Shown: positions 48,774 to 57,706 of the stretch, piece after piece
Position numbering within the stretch: position 1 is the first letter of the stretch
Layout of the letters: each line of letters opens with the position of its first letter
Source of the DNA: Pampinifervens sp037481935
GTDB lineage: Bacteria; Aquificota; Aquificia; Aquificales; Aquificaceae
DNA length: 64,000 nt
Assembly: GCF_046159715.1 (NCBI RefSeq)
Contig: NZ_JBJXCT010000010.1
Location: 4,658-68,657 of the forward strand
Direction of reading: 5' to 3'
The notes under the pieces: model-generated
The model's database searches: none
What the model was told of the DNA's origin: nothing
The model's input: the letters and a program-made list of their open reading frames with translations, nothing else
Program-made: the position numbers and the translations under genes

Positions 48774-49783
48774 TGAACTTCAGGGGTGGAGCGACCCACC
48801 CCTCCCTTGAAGATGTAGAGCTTGACACAAGCCTCCTTGAGGAGCTCTCTGAGGGCTTTGAGCTAAGGTTGAAAAATTTTGGCAGAGATATACACTTTCA
48901 CAGCCCCGGTTTTAAGCACTACGAGGTGGAAGACTTTTCTATAAAGACTGGTCCAAAGTTTGTGGACATATCCATAACTGGCAAAAACTGCGAGCTCATG
49001 TGTGACCACTGTGCCTCAAAGATACTCTGGCACATGATACCTGCCACAAGCCCTGAGGAGCTCTGGAAAGTGGCAAACGAGCTCAAGGATAAAGGAGTCG
49101 ATGGACTTCTCATATCCGGAGGTTCTAACAGGGATGGTGTGGTGGAGCTCTATCCTTTTTTAAATACTATGAAGAGGATAAGGGAAGAGCTGGGTATGTT
49201 TGTGAGCTGTCATGTGGGTTTAGTTGACAGAGAGCTTGCAGAGGGACTGAGAGAGGCTCAGGTGGATGCGGTCCTCCTTGATATAATAGGAGACGACCAG
49301 ACCATAGCAGAGGTCTACAAACTGCCCCACAAGAGCACAAAAGATTATGAGGAGTCCCTCAGGCTTCTTAAGGAAGCAGGCCACAACATAGTTCCTCATG
49401 TGATAATAGGGCTACACTACGGACAGATAAGGGGTGAATACAGAGCCATAGACATGATTGCCCAGTTTGACCCATCAGCCCTTGTTATCGTGGTTGTTAT
49501 GCCCTACTACGGGAAGGCTCGCTTCCAGCTTCTTCCTCCACCAAAGCCTGAGGAGAGTGCAAAAGTTCTGCTTCATGCAAGAAAAGCTCTTCCAAAAAGA
49601 CCTGTGGTAGTGGGATGTGCAAGGCCTGCAGGTCAGGAAAGGGTAAGGCTTGACCTATACGCCCTTCATGCGGGAGTGAATGGCATAACCTTTCCGGCGG
49701 AAGGTATTTTCACATACGCAAAGAGTCTGGGATTGAACCCGGTGGTATCACCAAACTGTTGCTCTACTGTGTTTTTGCACTAA
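48773..49783 (+). CDS. Radical SAM protein, LipS-like lipoyl synthase candidate
   Basis: 336 aa. CELMCDHCASK near residue 78 is a CxxxCxxC radical SAM cluster motif. It then has GLLISGGSNRDGVVEL, DAVLLDIIGDDQTIAEVY, VIIGLHYGQI and GCARPAGQERVRLDLYALHAGVNGITFP near the end. It resembles the biotin-synthase-like COG1856 proteins to which one of the two-protein LipS1/LipS2 lipoyl synthases belongs; those occur with sHdr-LbpA clusters. Its place directly after lbpA supports making lipoate on LbpA. No LipA-like CxxxxCxxxxxC motif is seen. ATG 48773 overlaps the lbpA stop. Confidence 0.7.
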   Translation: MNFRGGATHPSLEDVELDTSLLEELSEGFELRLKNFGRDIHFHSPGFKHYEVEDFSIKTGPKFVDISITGKNCELMCDHCASKILWHMIPATSPEELWKVANELKDKGVDGLLISGGSNRDGVVELYPFLNTMKRIREELGMFVSCHVGLVDRELAEGLREAQVDAVLLDIIGDDQTIAEVYKLPHKSTKDYEESLRLLKEAGHNIVPHVIIGLHYGQIRGEYRAIDMIAQFDPSALVIVVVMPYYGKARFQLLPPPKPEESAKVLLHARKALPKRPVVVGCARPAGQERVRLDLYALHAGVNGITFPAEGIFTYAKSLGLNPVVSPNCCSTVFLH

Positions 49784-49794
49784 ATTTATCAGCC

Positions 49795-50172
49795 ATGAAA
49801 GTCTTTGACATTGATACTGCAAGAGACCTTATAGCGGTCATAAAGCCCATAGTTGAGGAAATAAACTTAAAGAGGGAAGAGCTCTATTCCTGTGTGGCAA
49901 AACTTGAAGAAGAAGGGGATGAGCTTGAAAAGCTCTACTTGCAGAGCCATATAAATGACCTTGACATGGACATAAGACGGCTCTTCCAGAAGATAGAGGC
50001 TCTGGGTGGCGTTATAAAGGGTGTGGACCCCATACTGGTGGACTTTCTGTCTTTTCATCAGAACCGCTACATATGGCTCTGCTGGAAGGAGGATGAGGAT
50101 ACCCTCATGTTCTGGCACGAGCTAGATGAAGGCTTTGCGGGCAGGAAGCCCATTGACCAGCTTTATGAATAA
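49795..50172 (+). CDS. DUF2203 family protein
   Basis: 125 aa. MKVFDIDTARDLIAVIKPIVEEINLKREEL is the usual start; GGVIKGVDPILVDFLSFHQNRYIWLCWKEDEDTLMFWHELDEGFAGRKPI is the family's conserved C-terminal block (FPxxxGRxVxLCWxxGExxIxxWHxxxxGFxxRxPI). Function unknown. It has no SD; TAAATT at 49781-49786 (including the previous stop) lies 8 nt before the ATG. The last 10 nt overlap the convergent dcd. Confidence 0.85.
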   Translation: MKVFDIDTARDLIAVIKPIVEEINLKREELYSCVAKLEEEGDELEKLYLQSHINDLDMDIRRLFQKIEALGGVIKGVDPILVDFLSFHQNRYIWLCWKEDEDTLMFWHELDEGFAGRKPIDQLYE

Positions 50173-50696
50173 AAATCCATATAAACCCTTGAAGGGGTAG
50201 CACCCTTCTGCCCCTGATACTTGCCCCTGTAAGGTTTCTCTGCTCTCTGGTCTAGCCTCGCAAGCACAATCTGGCATATACGAACGCCCCTGTATATGCG
50301 TATGGGACAGTTGTTGGCGTTGTATAGCTCAAGGGTTATCTGTCCTTCAAAACCTGCGTCCACCCAGCCTGCATTCTCTATAAAGAGCCCAAGCCTGCCA
50401 AGAGAAGACCTGCCCTCCACGAAGGCAGTTATGTCCTCGGGAAGTTTAATGTATTCTTCTGTGGTGGCGAGCAGAAAAGCCTTTGGGGGTATGAGAAAGC
50501 CCTCTTCAGGAATGCTCAGCTTTTCCACGGGTATGTGTGGGCTCCTGAGGTCTATGCATTCTGACCTGTAGAAAAGTACCTCCCCACCCAGAGTAAGGTC
50601 CACAGAGGATGCCTGCACGTTCTCCTCCCTGTAGGGCTCTACCATTAACCTGCCTTCTCTTATGAGCTCCTTTATGCTTTTGTCGCTCAGTATCAT
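50163..50696 (-). CDS. dcd: dCTP deaminase
   Basis: 177 aa. Deaminates dCTP to dUTP for dTMP synthesis. QASSVDLTLGGEVLFYR, then the ATT-like block EYIKLPEDITAFVEGRSSLGRLGLFIENAGWVDAGFEGQITLELYNAN are the family signatures with the catalytic Glu (EGQITLE). ATG 50696 is preferred over an upstream in-frame codon inside tRNA-Leu. The 3' end overlaps DUF2203 by 10 nt. tRNA-Leu follows upstream on the same strand and may share its transcript. Confidence 0.93.
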   Translation of the reverse strand: MILSDKSIKELIREGRLMVEPYREENVQASSVDLTLGGEVLFYRSECIDLRSPHIPVEKLSIPEEGFLIPPKAFLLATTEEYIKLPEDITAFVEGRSSLGRLGLFIENAGWVDAGFEGQITLELYNANNCPIRIYRGVRICQIVLARLDQRAEKPYRGKYQGQKGATPSRVYMDFYS

Positions 50697-50705
50697 GGTC
50701 CTGTG

Positions 50706-50788
<83 letters not shown>

Positions 50789-50800
50789 TGCAGGTATTAA

Positions 50801-50808
50801 ATTATAAT
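50801..50808. promoter_or_regulatory. Shared symmetrical -10 for tRNA-Leu and thrC
   Basis: ATTATAAT reads TATAAT on both strands (plus 50803-50808; minus 50806-50801). On the minus strand +1 would be about 6 nt before tRNA-Leu; on the plus strand about 9 nt before the thrC ATG. No SD at thrC. Confidence 0.5.
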
Positions 50809-50823
50809 ATTTCCCTCAGAGTT

Positions 50824-51882
50824 ATGAGCTACTGGCGAGGCATAATACACAGATACAGGGAGTTCCTGCCCGTAGGTGAAAGCACGCCCGTGATAACACT
50901 GTGCGAGGGAAATACTCCGTTAATTCATGCAGAAAACCTTGCAAAAGCTATTGGCTTCAGGGGGGAGATATTCCTAAAGTATGAGGGCCTAAATCCCACG
51001 GGTTCTTTCAAGGACAGGGGGATGACCGTTGCCATCTCAAAGGCTGTGGAGGCCGGGAAAAGAGCTGTTATATGCGCCTCAACGGGCAACACCTCAGCTT
51101 CAGCAGCTGCCTACGCTGCAAAGGCAGGTCTGAAAGCCTTTGTATTACTTCCTAAGGGTGCAGTTGCCCTTGGAAAACTCTCTCAGGCCGTTATATATGG
51201 TGCGAGGGTTATAGCCATTCAGGGAAACTTTGACGATGCCCTCTATATAGTAAGAAAAATAGGGGAGCTATTGCCAGTGGAAATCGTCAACTCTGTAAAT
51301 CCCTTCAGGATAGAGGGGCAGAAAACGGGAGCCTTTGAAGTGTGCGATGCCCTTGGCAGGGCTCCGGACTATCACTTCATCCCTGTGGGAAATGCGGGCA
51401 ACATAACCGCCTACTGGAAAGGATATAAGGAATACCACAAAGCAGGGAAGATTACGGAGCTGCCAAGGATGATGGGCTGGCAGGCGGAAGGCTCTGCGCC
51501 CATAGTAAAGGGCTACCCCATAAAGAACCCACAGACCATAGCAACCGCCATAAGGATAGGAAACCCTTACAGCTGGCAACCAGCCCTTCAGGCGGTTCGT
51601 GAATCTGGCGGATTGATAGATGCGGTCAGTGATGAGGAAATACTTCATGCCTACAAGCTGACGGCCTCGAGGGAGGGCATATTCTGCGAGCCTGCTTCTG
51701 CCGCCTCTGTTGCAGGGCTTATAAAGCTTACAAGAGAGGGATTTTTCAGGGGTGGTGAGGTGGTGGTCTGCACCCTTACGGGAAACGGTCTCAAAGACCC
51801 CGACACTGCCATAAAGGTCTGCGAACAGCCGGTAACCCTTCCGCCAGATTTGGAAAGGGTTGCGGAGTTCATACAGGTATGA
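50824..51882 (+). CDS. thrC: Threonine synthase
   Basis: 352-aa PLP enzyme making threonine from O-phosphohomoserine. GNTPLIHAENLAKAIGF, KYEGLNPTGSFKDRGMTVAI (PLP Lys in the SFKDRG motif), CASTGNTSASAAAYAAKAGL, VGNAGNITAYWKGYKEY and CEPASAASVAGL are the expected blocks. ATG 50824 is chosen because the longer open frame upstream crosses the tRNA-Leu gene. Its stop overlaps tsaC by 4 nt (ATGA). Confidence 0.95.
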   Translation: MSYWRGIIHRYREFLPVGESTPVITLCEGNTPLIHAENLAKAIGFRGEIFLKYEGLNPTGSFKDRGMTVAISKAVEAGKRAVICASTGNTSASAAAYAAKAGLKAFVLLPKGAVALGKLSQAVIYGARVIAIQGNFDDALYIVRKIGELLPVEIVNSVNPFRIEGQKTGAFEVCDALGRAPDYHFIPVGNAGNITAYWKGYKEYHKAGKITELPRMMGWQAEGSAPIVKGYPIKNPQTIATAIRIGNPYSWQPALQAVRESGGLIDAVSDEEILHAYKLTASREGIFCEPASAASVAGLIKLTREGFFRGGEVVVCTLTGNGLKDPDTAIKVCEQPVTLPPDLERVAEFIQV

Positions 51883-52526
51883 GGGTGTTGCCACTGAACC
51901 AGGAAGCTTTCTCAGAAACCGCTGAAGTCCTCGCAGGTGGTGGTATAGTATGCTTTCCCACGGATACCATATACGGTCTGCTGGCGGTTGCTCTGAACAG
52001 GAAGGCGGTGGAGAGGCTCTATTCCTTCAGAAGACCCTCTGGAAGACCTTTCCTCCTTCTAATACCCGATACTTGCTGGCTTGATTACCTCAAGCTCAGG
52101 CATGGAAGGATACACCTGCGTCTTATGAAGGAGTTTAACGCCACCTTTCTCTTTTACAAGAAAAACTCCATACCCCTCTATCTGACAAGAGGGAGAAAGA
52201 GTCTTGCGGTAAGATTACCCAGGCCAAACAGTTATGTCTCTGGTCTGTTCTCCTTAATAGACCAGGCTCTTGTAGCTCCGAGCGCCAACCCCGAGGGTAT
52301 GAGGCCGGCGGTAAGGGTTGAGGAAGCTATGGATTACTTTGGTGATAAGGTGGACCTGTATGTGGACGGTGGAAAGATAGAGGGGAAACCTTCTACCATT
52401 GTCAGGTTCCTGCATCCAGGGGGTCTCAGATGTGTGAGAGAAGGAAACATACCCTTCATGCAAATACTTGAAGCCTACAGAAGGCTGAAGACTATCTCTT
52501 CCTCCTTGCCTGAAGACGCTCCTTGA
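51879..52526 (+). CDS. tsaC: Threonylcarbamoyl-AMP synthase (Sua5/YrdC/TsaC)
   Basis: 215 aa, Sua5/YrdC family. GGIVCFPTDTIYGLLAVALNRKAVERLYSFRRPSGRPFLLLIPD is the first block (KRP replaced by RRP), RLPRPNSYVSGL and APSANPEGMRPAVRVEEAM follow, and STIVRFLHPGGLRCVREGNIP ends it. It makes threonylcarbamoyl-adenylate from threonine, bicarbonate and ATP for t6A37 of tRNA, so pairing with thrC makes metabolic sense. The 3' end overlaps secA by 35 nt. Confidence 0.9.
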   Translation: MRVLPLNQEAFSETAEVLAGGGIVCFPTDTIYGLLAVALNRKAVERLYSFRRPSGRPFLLLIPDTCWLDYLKLRHGRIHLRLMKEFNATFLFYKKNSIPLYLTRGRKSLAVRLPRPNSYVSGLFSLIDQALVAPSANPEGMRPAVRVEEAMDYFGDKVDLYVDGGKIEGKPSTIVRFLHPGGLRCVREGNIPFMQILEAYRRLKTISSSLPEDAP

Positions 52527-55293
52527 GAGTTTTTCTCTTTGGACCTTTCTGGCTCTGGTCAGACTTGCCTTCGGCTCCACTAAAAACTGCCATGCTCAGA
52601 AGCTTTTCCCTTTCCTGTTCCTCTTTTTTGAGCTCTTCTTCCACTTCTTCCTGTGTTCTGACCTGCATGTGCATTATGTCTGAGAGGGTCCTCTCTCTGA
52701 ACCTTGAGAGCATATCCTCAAAAAGGTAGAAGGCTTCCTTCTTGTATTCCACCAGTGGGTCCTTCGAGGCGTAGCCCCTCAGGTATATGCTCTCTCTGAG
52801 CCTGTCCATGGTATGCAGGTGCTCCCTCCAGAGATGGTCAAGGTTGGAGAGCATGACGATTTTTGCAAGCTCTCTGAAGATATCTTCACCCAGCTCTTGC
52901 TTTCTTCCGAATATAATCTCAAGAACTCTCTGGGAAAGCTGGTTTACGAGGTCTTCCCTGTCTCTTGCTGGAGGCACTTCCACCTCTCTTCCGGTGAGCT
53001 CTCTCAGGTAGTCTCTGAGGGGCTCCAGTTCCCAGAGCTCTGGCTCTTCCTCTTTTATGAGTTCTTCCACCTTCTGGGCTACAAGGTCCTGAACAAACTC
53101 CTGAAGGTATTCCTCCAGGCCCCTAGATTCAAGAAGGTCTCTCCTTATGGAATATACCGTAAGCCTCTGGGTGTTCATAACCAGGTCATACTCAAGAAGT
53201 CTCTTTCTAATCTGGAAGTTCTGGGCTTCCACTCTCTTCTGGGCGTTCTGTATTGCTTTTGTTACCATACCGCTCTCTATGGGCTCTCCCTCAGGAATTT
53301 TTAGAAGCTCCATAAGCTTTTTAACCCGGTCTCCGCCAAATATCCTCATGAGGTCATCTTCAAGGGAAAGCACAAAGCGGGACTCTCCTGGGTCCCCCTG
53401 TCTTCCAGCCCTTCCCCTGAGCTGGTTGTCTATACGCCTTGATTCGTGCCTTTCCGTGCCTATGACAAGCAAACCTCCCAGCTCCACCACCCTTTTCTTC
53501 TCCTCCTCCGTTATCCTGTATGCCTTTTCCAGTGCTTCCTTCCACTCTTCCTCTGTTGCCTCCTCTATAGCCTTGCCCTTCGCCCTTAGCATCTCTTTTG
53601 CAAGATATTCAGGGTTTCCGCCAAGAAGTATGTCCGTTCCCCTTCCTGCCATATTGGTGGAGATGGTAACTGCGCCCAGTCTTCCCGCCTGAGCGATTAT
53701 CTCTGCCTCCCTCTCATGCTGTTTGGCATTTAGCACATTGTGAGGAATCTTTTCTTTTTGTAAAAGCCTTGAGAGATGTTCAGAATCTTCTATGGAGACG
53801 GTTCCTACCAGTATTGGTCTGCCCTTTGCATGCTCTTCCTTGATTAAATCCACCACAGCCTGCCATTTTTCTCCCTTTGTCTTGAAAACCATATCGGGAT
53901 GGTCCTTTCTCCTCATGGGTCTGTGGGTTGGGACAACCACCACCTCAAGACCGTATATTTCTTTAAACTCCAGTGCCTCTGTTTCTGCGGTGCCTGTCAT
54001 ACCTGAGAGCTTCCTGTAGAGCTTGAAGTAGTTCTGGAAGGTTATGCTGGCAAGTGTCTGGTTTTCTTTCTGTATGGGAACGCCTTCCTTTACCTCTATT
54101 GCCTGATGTAGACCATCACTCCAGCGCCTGCCCGGAAGCACCCTTCCGGTGAACTCATCCACTATAAGAATCTCGCCATCCCTCACTATGTAGTGCACGT
54201 CCTTCTTGAAAAGGCTGTGAGCCCTGAGAGCCTGATTTACCGCATGAAGAAGGTCTATATGCCTTATGTCGTAGAGGTTTTCTATTCCAAGAAGCTCCTC
54301 CACCTTCCTTATGCCCTGCTCTGTAAGCTGCACGGTTCTGTTCTTTTCATCTACCGTGAAGTCTTCATCCTTTACCAGTTTTCTCACCACCTCATCCGCC
54401 CTGTAATAGACGGAAGTGTCCATCTCCGCAGGACCAGATATTATAAGGGGCGTCCTTGCCTCATCTATGAGTATGGAGTCCACCTCGTCCACTATGGCAA
54501 AGTTGTGACCTCTTACCTGAACTATTTCTTCTGCTGAGAAGGCCATGTTGTCCCTCAGGTAGTCAAAGCCAAACTCGTTGTTGGTGCCGTAGGTTATGCT
54601 GCACTGGTAAGCCTCCCTTCTGGTGCAGGGCACCAGCTTGGTGTAGAAGGCCTTCTTTGCCTGAACACTTATAAGCTCTGAGGGCAGAGTTTCCTCAAAG
54701 TAGCCCTTTGGCCACACCCTCCAGTCTTCTTCCACTGCCCTGTCTGCAAGCTCTGGGTCTGCCCACTGGACTCTGTAGGAGCTATAATCGGAGTTTATAA
54801 CACCCACATCAAGGCCGAGAAAGAGATAGATGGGCCCCATCCACTGGGCATCCCTTCTGGCCAGGTAGTCGTTGACAGTAACCACGTGCACACCCTCTTC
54901 TGTCATGGCATTTGCTGCAACTGCAGAGGTAGCCACAAGGGTCTTGCCCTCACCGGTTTTCATCTCTGCAATCTTACCCTCATGAAGCACAAGACCACCT
55001 ATCAGCTGCACATCAAAGAACCTCAGACCCAGAGTCCTCTTTCCTGCTTCTCTCACAAGGGCAAAGGCAAGCTCTACCTCTTCTGTTATTTTCCCCTCCA
55101 TTATCTTTTGCTTTATGTCTTCATCCTGCAGAATTCTCTGGCGAAGTTCATGGGCCATAAGCCTGAGCTCCCTGTTCGAAAGCTCATCCAGCTCTTCTTC
55201 TCTGTGTCTTATCCTCTGAACGACCTTCTTTAACCTCTTTACCTCGCGCTCGCTCTTTGTGCCCAGAAGTTTTTTCACAAGCCATTCTATCAT
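52492..55293 (-). CDS. secA: Preprotein translocase subunit SecA
   Basis: 933-aa SecA ATPase. FDVQLIGGLVLHEGKIAEMKTGEGKTLVATSA is NBD1/Walker A, IVDEVDSILIDEARTPLIISG is the DEVD (Walker B) block, TNMAGRGTDILLGGNPEYLAKE and ERHESRRIDNQLRGRAGRQGDPGESRF the helicase core NBD2. The C-terminus is Lys/Arg rich and ends with ARRKR; the usual CxCxxxC zinc tail is absent, as in several thermophiles. No SD before the ATG at 55293; a TATAAT lies 9 nt upstream. Overlaps tsaC by 35 nt on the other strand. Confidence 0.97.
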   Translation of the reverse strand: MIEWLVKKLLGTKSEREVKRLKKVVQRIRHREEELDELSNRELRLMAHELRQRILQDEDIKQKIMEGKITEEVELAFALVREAGKRTLGLRFFDVQLIGGLVLHEGKIAEMKTGEGKTLVATSAVAANAMTEEGVHVVTVNDYLARRDAQWMGPIYLFLGLDVGVINSDYSSYRVQWADPELADRAVEEDWRVWPKGYFEETLPSELISVQAKKAFYTKLVPCTRREAYQCSITYGTNNEFGFDYLRDNMAFSAEEIVQVRGHNFAIVDEVDSILIDEARTPLIISGPAEMDTSVYYRADEVVRKLVKDEDFTVDEKNRTVQLTEQGIRKVEELLGIENLYDIRHIDLLHAVNQALRAHSLFKKDVHYIVRDGEILIVDEFTGRVLPGRRWSDGLHQAIEVKEGVPIQKENQTLASITFQNYFKLYRKLSGMTGTAETEALEFKEIYGLEVVVVPTHRPMRRKDHPDMVFKTKGEKWQAVVDLIKEEHAKGRPILVGTVSIEDSEHLSRLLQKEKIPHNVLNAKQHEREAEIIAQAGRLGAVTISTNMAGRGTDILLGGNPEYLAKEMLRAKGKAIEEATEEEWKEALEKAYRITEEEKKRVVELGGLLVIGTERHESRRIDNQLRGRAGRQGDPGESRFVLSLEDDLMRIFGGDRVKKLMELLKIPEGEPIESGMVTKAIQNAQKRVEAQNFQIRKRLLEYDLVMNTQRLTVYSIRRDLLESRGLEEYLQEFVQDLVAQKVEELIKEEEPELWELEPLRDYLRELTGREVEVPPARDREDLVNQLSQRVLEIIFGRKQELGEDIFRELAKIVMLSNLDHLWREHLHTMDRLRESIYLRGYASKDPLVEYKKEAFYLFEDMLSRFRERTLSDIMHMQVRTQEEVEEELKKEEQEREKLLSMAVFSGAEGKSDQSQKGPKRKTLKERLQARRKR

Positions 55294-55302
55294 AGCATTA
55301 AA

Positions 55303-55308
55303 ATTATA
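55303..55308 (-). promoter_or_regulatory. -10 of secA, near-leaderless
   Basis: TATAAT on the minus strand (55308-55303) ends 9 nt before the secA ATG, with only GTTATAATTTTAATGCT between the feoB-side gene and secA. +1 would be about 3 nt before the ATG; no SD is present. Confidence 0.45.
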
Positions 55309-55317
55309 ACCGCAAGG

Positions 55318-55407
55318 TCATTGGCAGCAGCCTCTGTTTTTCCTCCACCTTCTCCACCAGAGATATGAGAGAAGGGCAGTAATCAGAAGGACCGTCAGAT
55401 ACTCCAC
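55318..55407 (-). CDS. Possible FeoB-associated small membrane protein (29 aa)
   Basis: Frame overlapping the feoB stop: GTG 55407, then a single hydrophobic helix (EYLTVLLITALLSYLWW) and a basic tail ending GCC. FeoB-associated Cys-rich membrane proteins of 45-55 aa have a TM helix, basic residues and a Cys-rich end in exactly this position. This one is shorter and has only two Cys, and a longer frame upstream of the GTG would lie within feoB, so it may be spurious. Confidence 0.35.
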   Translation of the reverse strand: MEYLTVLLITALLSYLWWRRWRKNRGCCQ

Positions 55408-57467
55408 AGCATGCCCCCCAGTCTGTATGCGAGGAAGCCAAAAAACCAGCCAGCTATGAGGCTGTAAAGGAGAAAGAGAAGGGCAAACCCCTTTCCGGCT
55501 TCCCTCCACATGACAGCAACTGTGCCGAGGCATGAGGTATAAAGAAGCAGGAAAACCATGAAAGCAAGGGCGGATGCGGGAGATAGGCTTTTTGCTATTA
55601 GAGCCCTCAGACTGTCCGTTCCTTCCTCCTCTACCTCAAAGGCTTTTGGCACAGGTTTGAACACATTAAGAACTGCATCCCTGAAGGCATTTCCAAGCCC
55701 GATAGTCTGCTCTTTCAGAGCCTCCGAGAGGATAAACTCCTTCTCTTCCTTCTCCGCCTCTGCAGAATATATGGTGCCCATGGAACTGAGCACTATCTCT
55801 CTGGCGAGAAAGGCAGGTATCAGGGAGGTGGCAATCCTCCAGTCCTCAAGGCCCAGTGGTTTGAAGAGGGGTGCTATGGTTTTGCCTGCCTGCGCAGCAA
55901 GGCTTTCGGAGGGGTTTTTAACACCTGGGGGAAGGTTGAGGAGAAGCCATATAAAAACTGACGCCGCAAATATGAGAGTGCCGGCTCTGTAGAGAAAATC
56001 CCTCACATAGACCCACACAATCCTGAATAGAAGCCTGAAAGTGGGAAGTCTGTAAGGCGGCAGCTCCATGACAAAATGGTATAGGCTCCCTTTAAAGAAG
56101 GTCTTTCTCAGCAGGAAGGCGGTTATAAGAGCAACCAGAACACCAAGAAGGTAGAGGAAAAATATAACAGTGGCCGGGTTCTTGAAAAAGAGCACTGCAA
56201 AAAAGGAGAAGACCACAAGCCTTGCTGGACAGCTCATGAAGGGTATCATGGCTATTACCAGCAGTTTGTCCCTTTTTGTCTCAAGTGCCTTGGTGGCAAC
56301 TATGGCAGGCACATTACAACCAAAGCCCAGAAGAAGGGGGACAAGGCTTTTCCCATGAAGCCCCAGCCTGTGCATGAACCTGTCCATAAGAAAGGCAACT
56401 CTGGGAAGGTATCCAGAAAACTCCATCAGCGCCAGCAGGAAGTATATGACGGCAATGAGGGGAACAAAGGTAAGAACGAAGCCCACTCCACCCACCACCG
56501 CTTCAGAAAAGAGTTTCTGAAGCCATTCGCTTACCCCAAGGGCTGCCATGCCCGCAGAGACCAGAGGGGCAACAAAACCATTTACAAAGCCATCCACCCA
56601 GTCCATGAAGGGCGCAGAAAAATCAAAGGAAACCTTAAAGAGAAGAAACATAAGCAGGAGGAAGATGGGGATACCAAAAACTGGATGCAAGAGCACCTTA
56701 TCCAGAGAGTCTGTTATGTCCCTTGCGGTAAGGAGCTTTTTTTCAATCACTTCTCTGTAGAGCCCATGGGCCATTGCATACCTTTCATCCTTTATCAGGT
56801 CATGAACTTCTTTTCCCAGGGCCCTTTTTATACTTTCCCTTAGCTCCTTAAAGTCTTCTCTCTGGAGGAGTTTCCTTATTAGCTCTGCCTTTGTTTCGTC
56901 TTCCCTTTCTCTGACTTTCTGGAGGAACTCCTCCAGCTCTTTGCTGTATCTTATGACTTTTGGTCTCTCCTTTAAGCTGAAAACCTCCACTATGTTGGGA
57001 AGCAGAGCTTTTACGCCCTCACCAGTCCTTCCGTTGGTTCTGAGAACTCTCACCCCGAGCAGTTCAGAGAGCCACCGGTCATTTACCTCTATGCCCAGTT
57101 TCTGGGCTTCGTCTGTCATGTTGAGGACGATGATAAGGGGAATTTCATGCTCAAGGAGCTCTACCGTCAGGAGCAGGTCTCTTTCCATGTTGGGGGTTTC
57201 TATGATATTGAGTATCAGGTCTGGTTTTTCCTGTCTTATGTAATTGTATGCCACCCATTCGTCCTCTGAGATGGGCTCAAGGGTGTATATGCCGGGAAGG
57301 TCCACAAGGCTTATCTCGTAATCCCAGAACCTTACCTTTCCCTCTCTTTTTTCAACGGTTACCCCTGGCCAGTTGCCCACCTTGAGGCTTGTGCCTGCAA
57401 GATGGTTAAGAATGCTCGTCTTTCCTACGTTGGGATTGCCCGCAAGGGCCACCCTTATGCTTTTCAT
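55395..57467 (-). CDS. feoB: Ferrous iron transporter B
   Basis: 690 aa. N-terminal G domain: VALAGNPNVGKTSILNHLAG (G1), DLPGIYTL (G3), IIVLNMTDEA (G4 NMTD), then the helical GDI-like domain (residues about 170-250), and a transmembrane domain of about eight helices with gate sequences such as LLGFGCNVPAIVATKALET and FMSCPARLVVF. GTP hydrolysis drives Fe(II) import into the cytoplasm. ATG 57467 overlaps the feoA stop (ATGA). The rest of the locus is feoA upstream and a possible small partner downstream. Confidence 0.95.
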   Translation of the reverse strand: MKSIRVALAGNPNVGKTSILNHLAGTSLKVGNWPGVTVEKREGKVRFWDYEISLVDLPGIYTLEPISEDEWVAYNYIRQEKPDLILNIIETPNMERDLLLTVELLEHEIPLIIVLNMTDEAQKLGIEVNDRWLSELLGVRVLRTNGRTGEGVKALLPNIVEVFSLKERPKVIRYSKELEEFLQKVREREDETKAELIRKLLQREDFKELRESIKRALGKEVHDLIKDERYAMAHGLYREVIEKKLLTARDITDSLDKVLLHPVFGIPIFLLLMFLLFKVSFDFSAPFMDWVDGFVNGFVAPLVSAGMAALGVSEWLQKLFSEAVVGGVGFVLTFVPLIAVIYFLLALMEFSGYLPRVAFLMDRFMHRLGLHGKSLVPLLLGFGCNVPAIVATKALETKRDKLLVIAMIPFMSCPARLVVFSFFAVLFFKNPATVIFFLYLLGVLVALITAFLLRKTFFKGSLYHFVMELPPYRLPTFRLLFRIVWVYVRDFLYRAGTLIFAASVFIWLLLNLPPGVKNPSESLAAQAGKTIAPLFKPLGLEDWRIATSLIPAFLAREIVLSSMGTIYSAEAEKEEKEFILSEALKEQTIGLGNAFRDAVLNVFKPVPKAFEVEEEGTDSLRALIAKSLSPASALAFMVFLLLYTSCLGTVAVMWREAGKGFALLFLLYSLIAGWFFGFLAYRLGGMLWSI

Positions 57468-57676
57468 TGAACTTCTATACCCTTTGCCAGGTCTCTACTT
57501 ATGACTATTCTTGAGTTGTCCACCTTTAGAAGAAGGTTTCTTCCAGTTTTCTGCAGAAGGGATATCCTTCTGCCCTTCCTGAGGCCCATGGCTTTCACCT
57601 TTTCCAGGACCTCTTCCTTACCGCTGAGACCAAGTATTACCACTTCCTGCCCTGGCTTGACCTCTTCCAGGTTCAT
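57464..57676 (-). CDS. feoA: Ferrous iron transport protein A
   Basis: 70 aa, SH3-like. LEEVKPGQEVVILGLSGKEEVLEKVKAMGLRKGRRISLLQKTGRNLLLKVDNSRIVISRDLAKGIEV is the FeoA pattern, L-x-MG-x-x-x-G around KAMGLRKG. It activates FeoB from the cytoplasmic side. The SD AGGAGGTGTGGT before ATG 57676 decides the start over an upstream in-frame codon. Confidence 0.9.
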   Translation of the reverse strand: MNLEEVKPGQEVVILGLSGKEEVLEKVKAMGLRKGRRISLLQKTGRNLLLKVDNSRIVISRDLAKGIEVQ

Positions 57677-57706
57677 ACCACACCTCCTGAAAAAAATCTG
57701 GAAATT

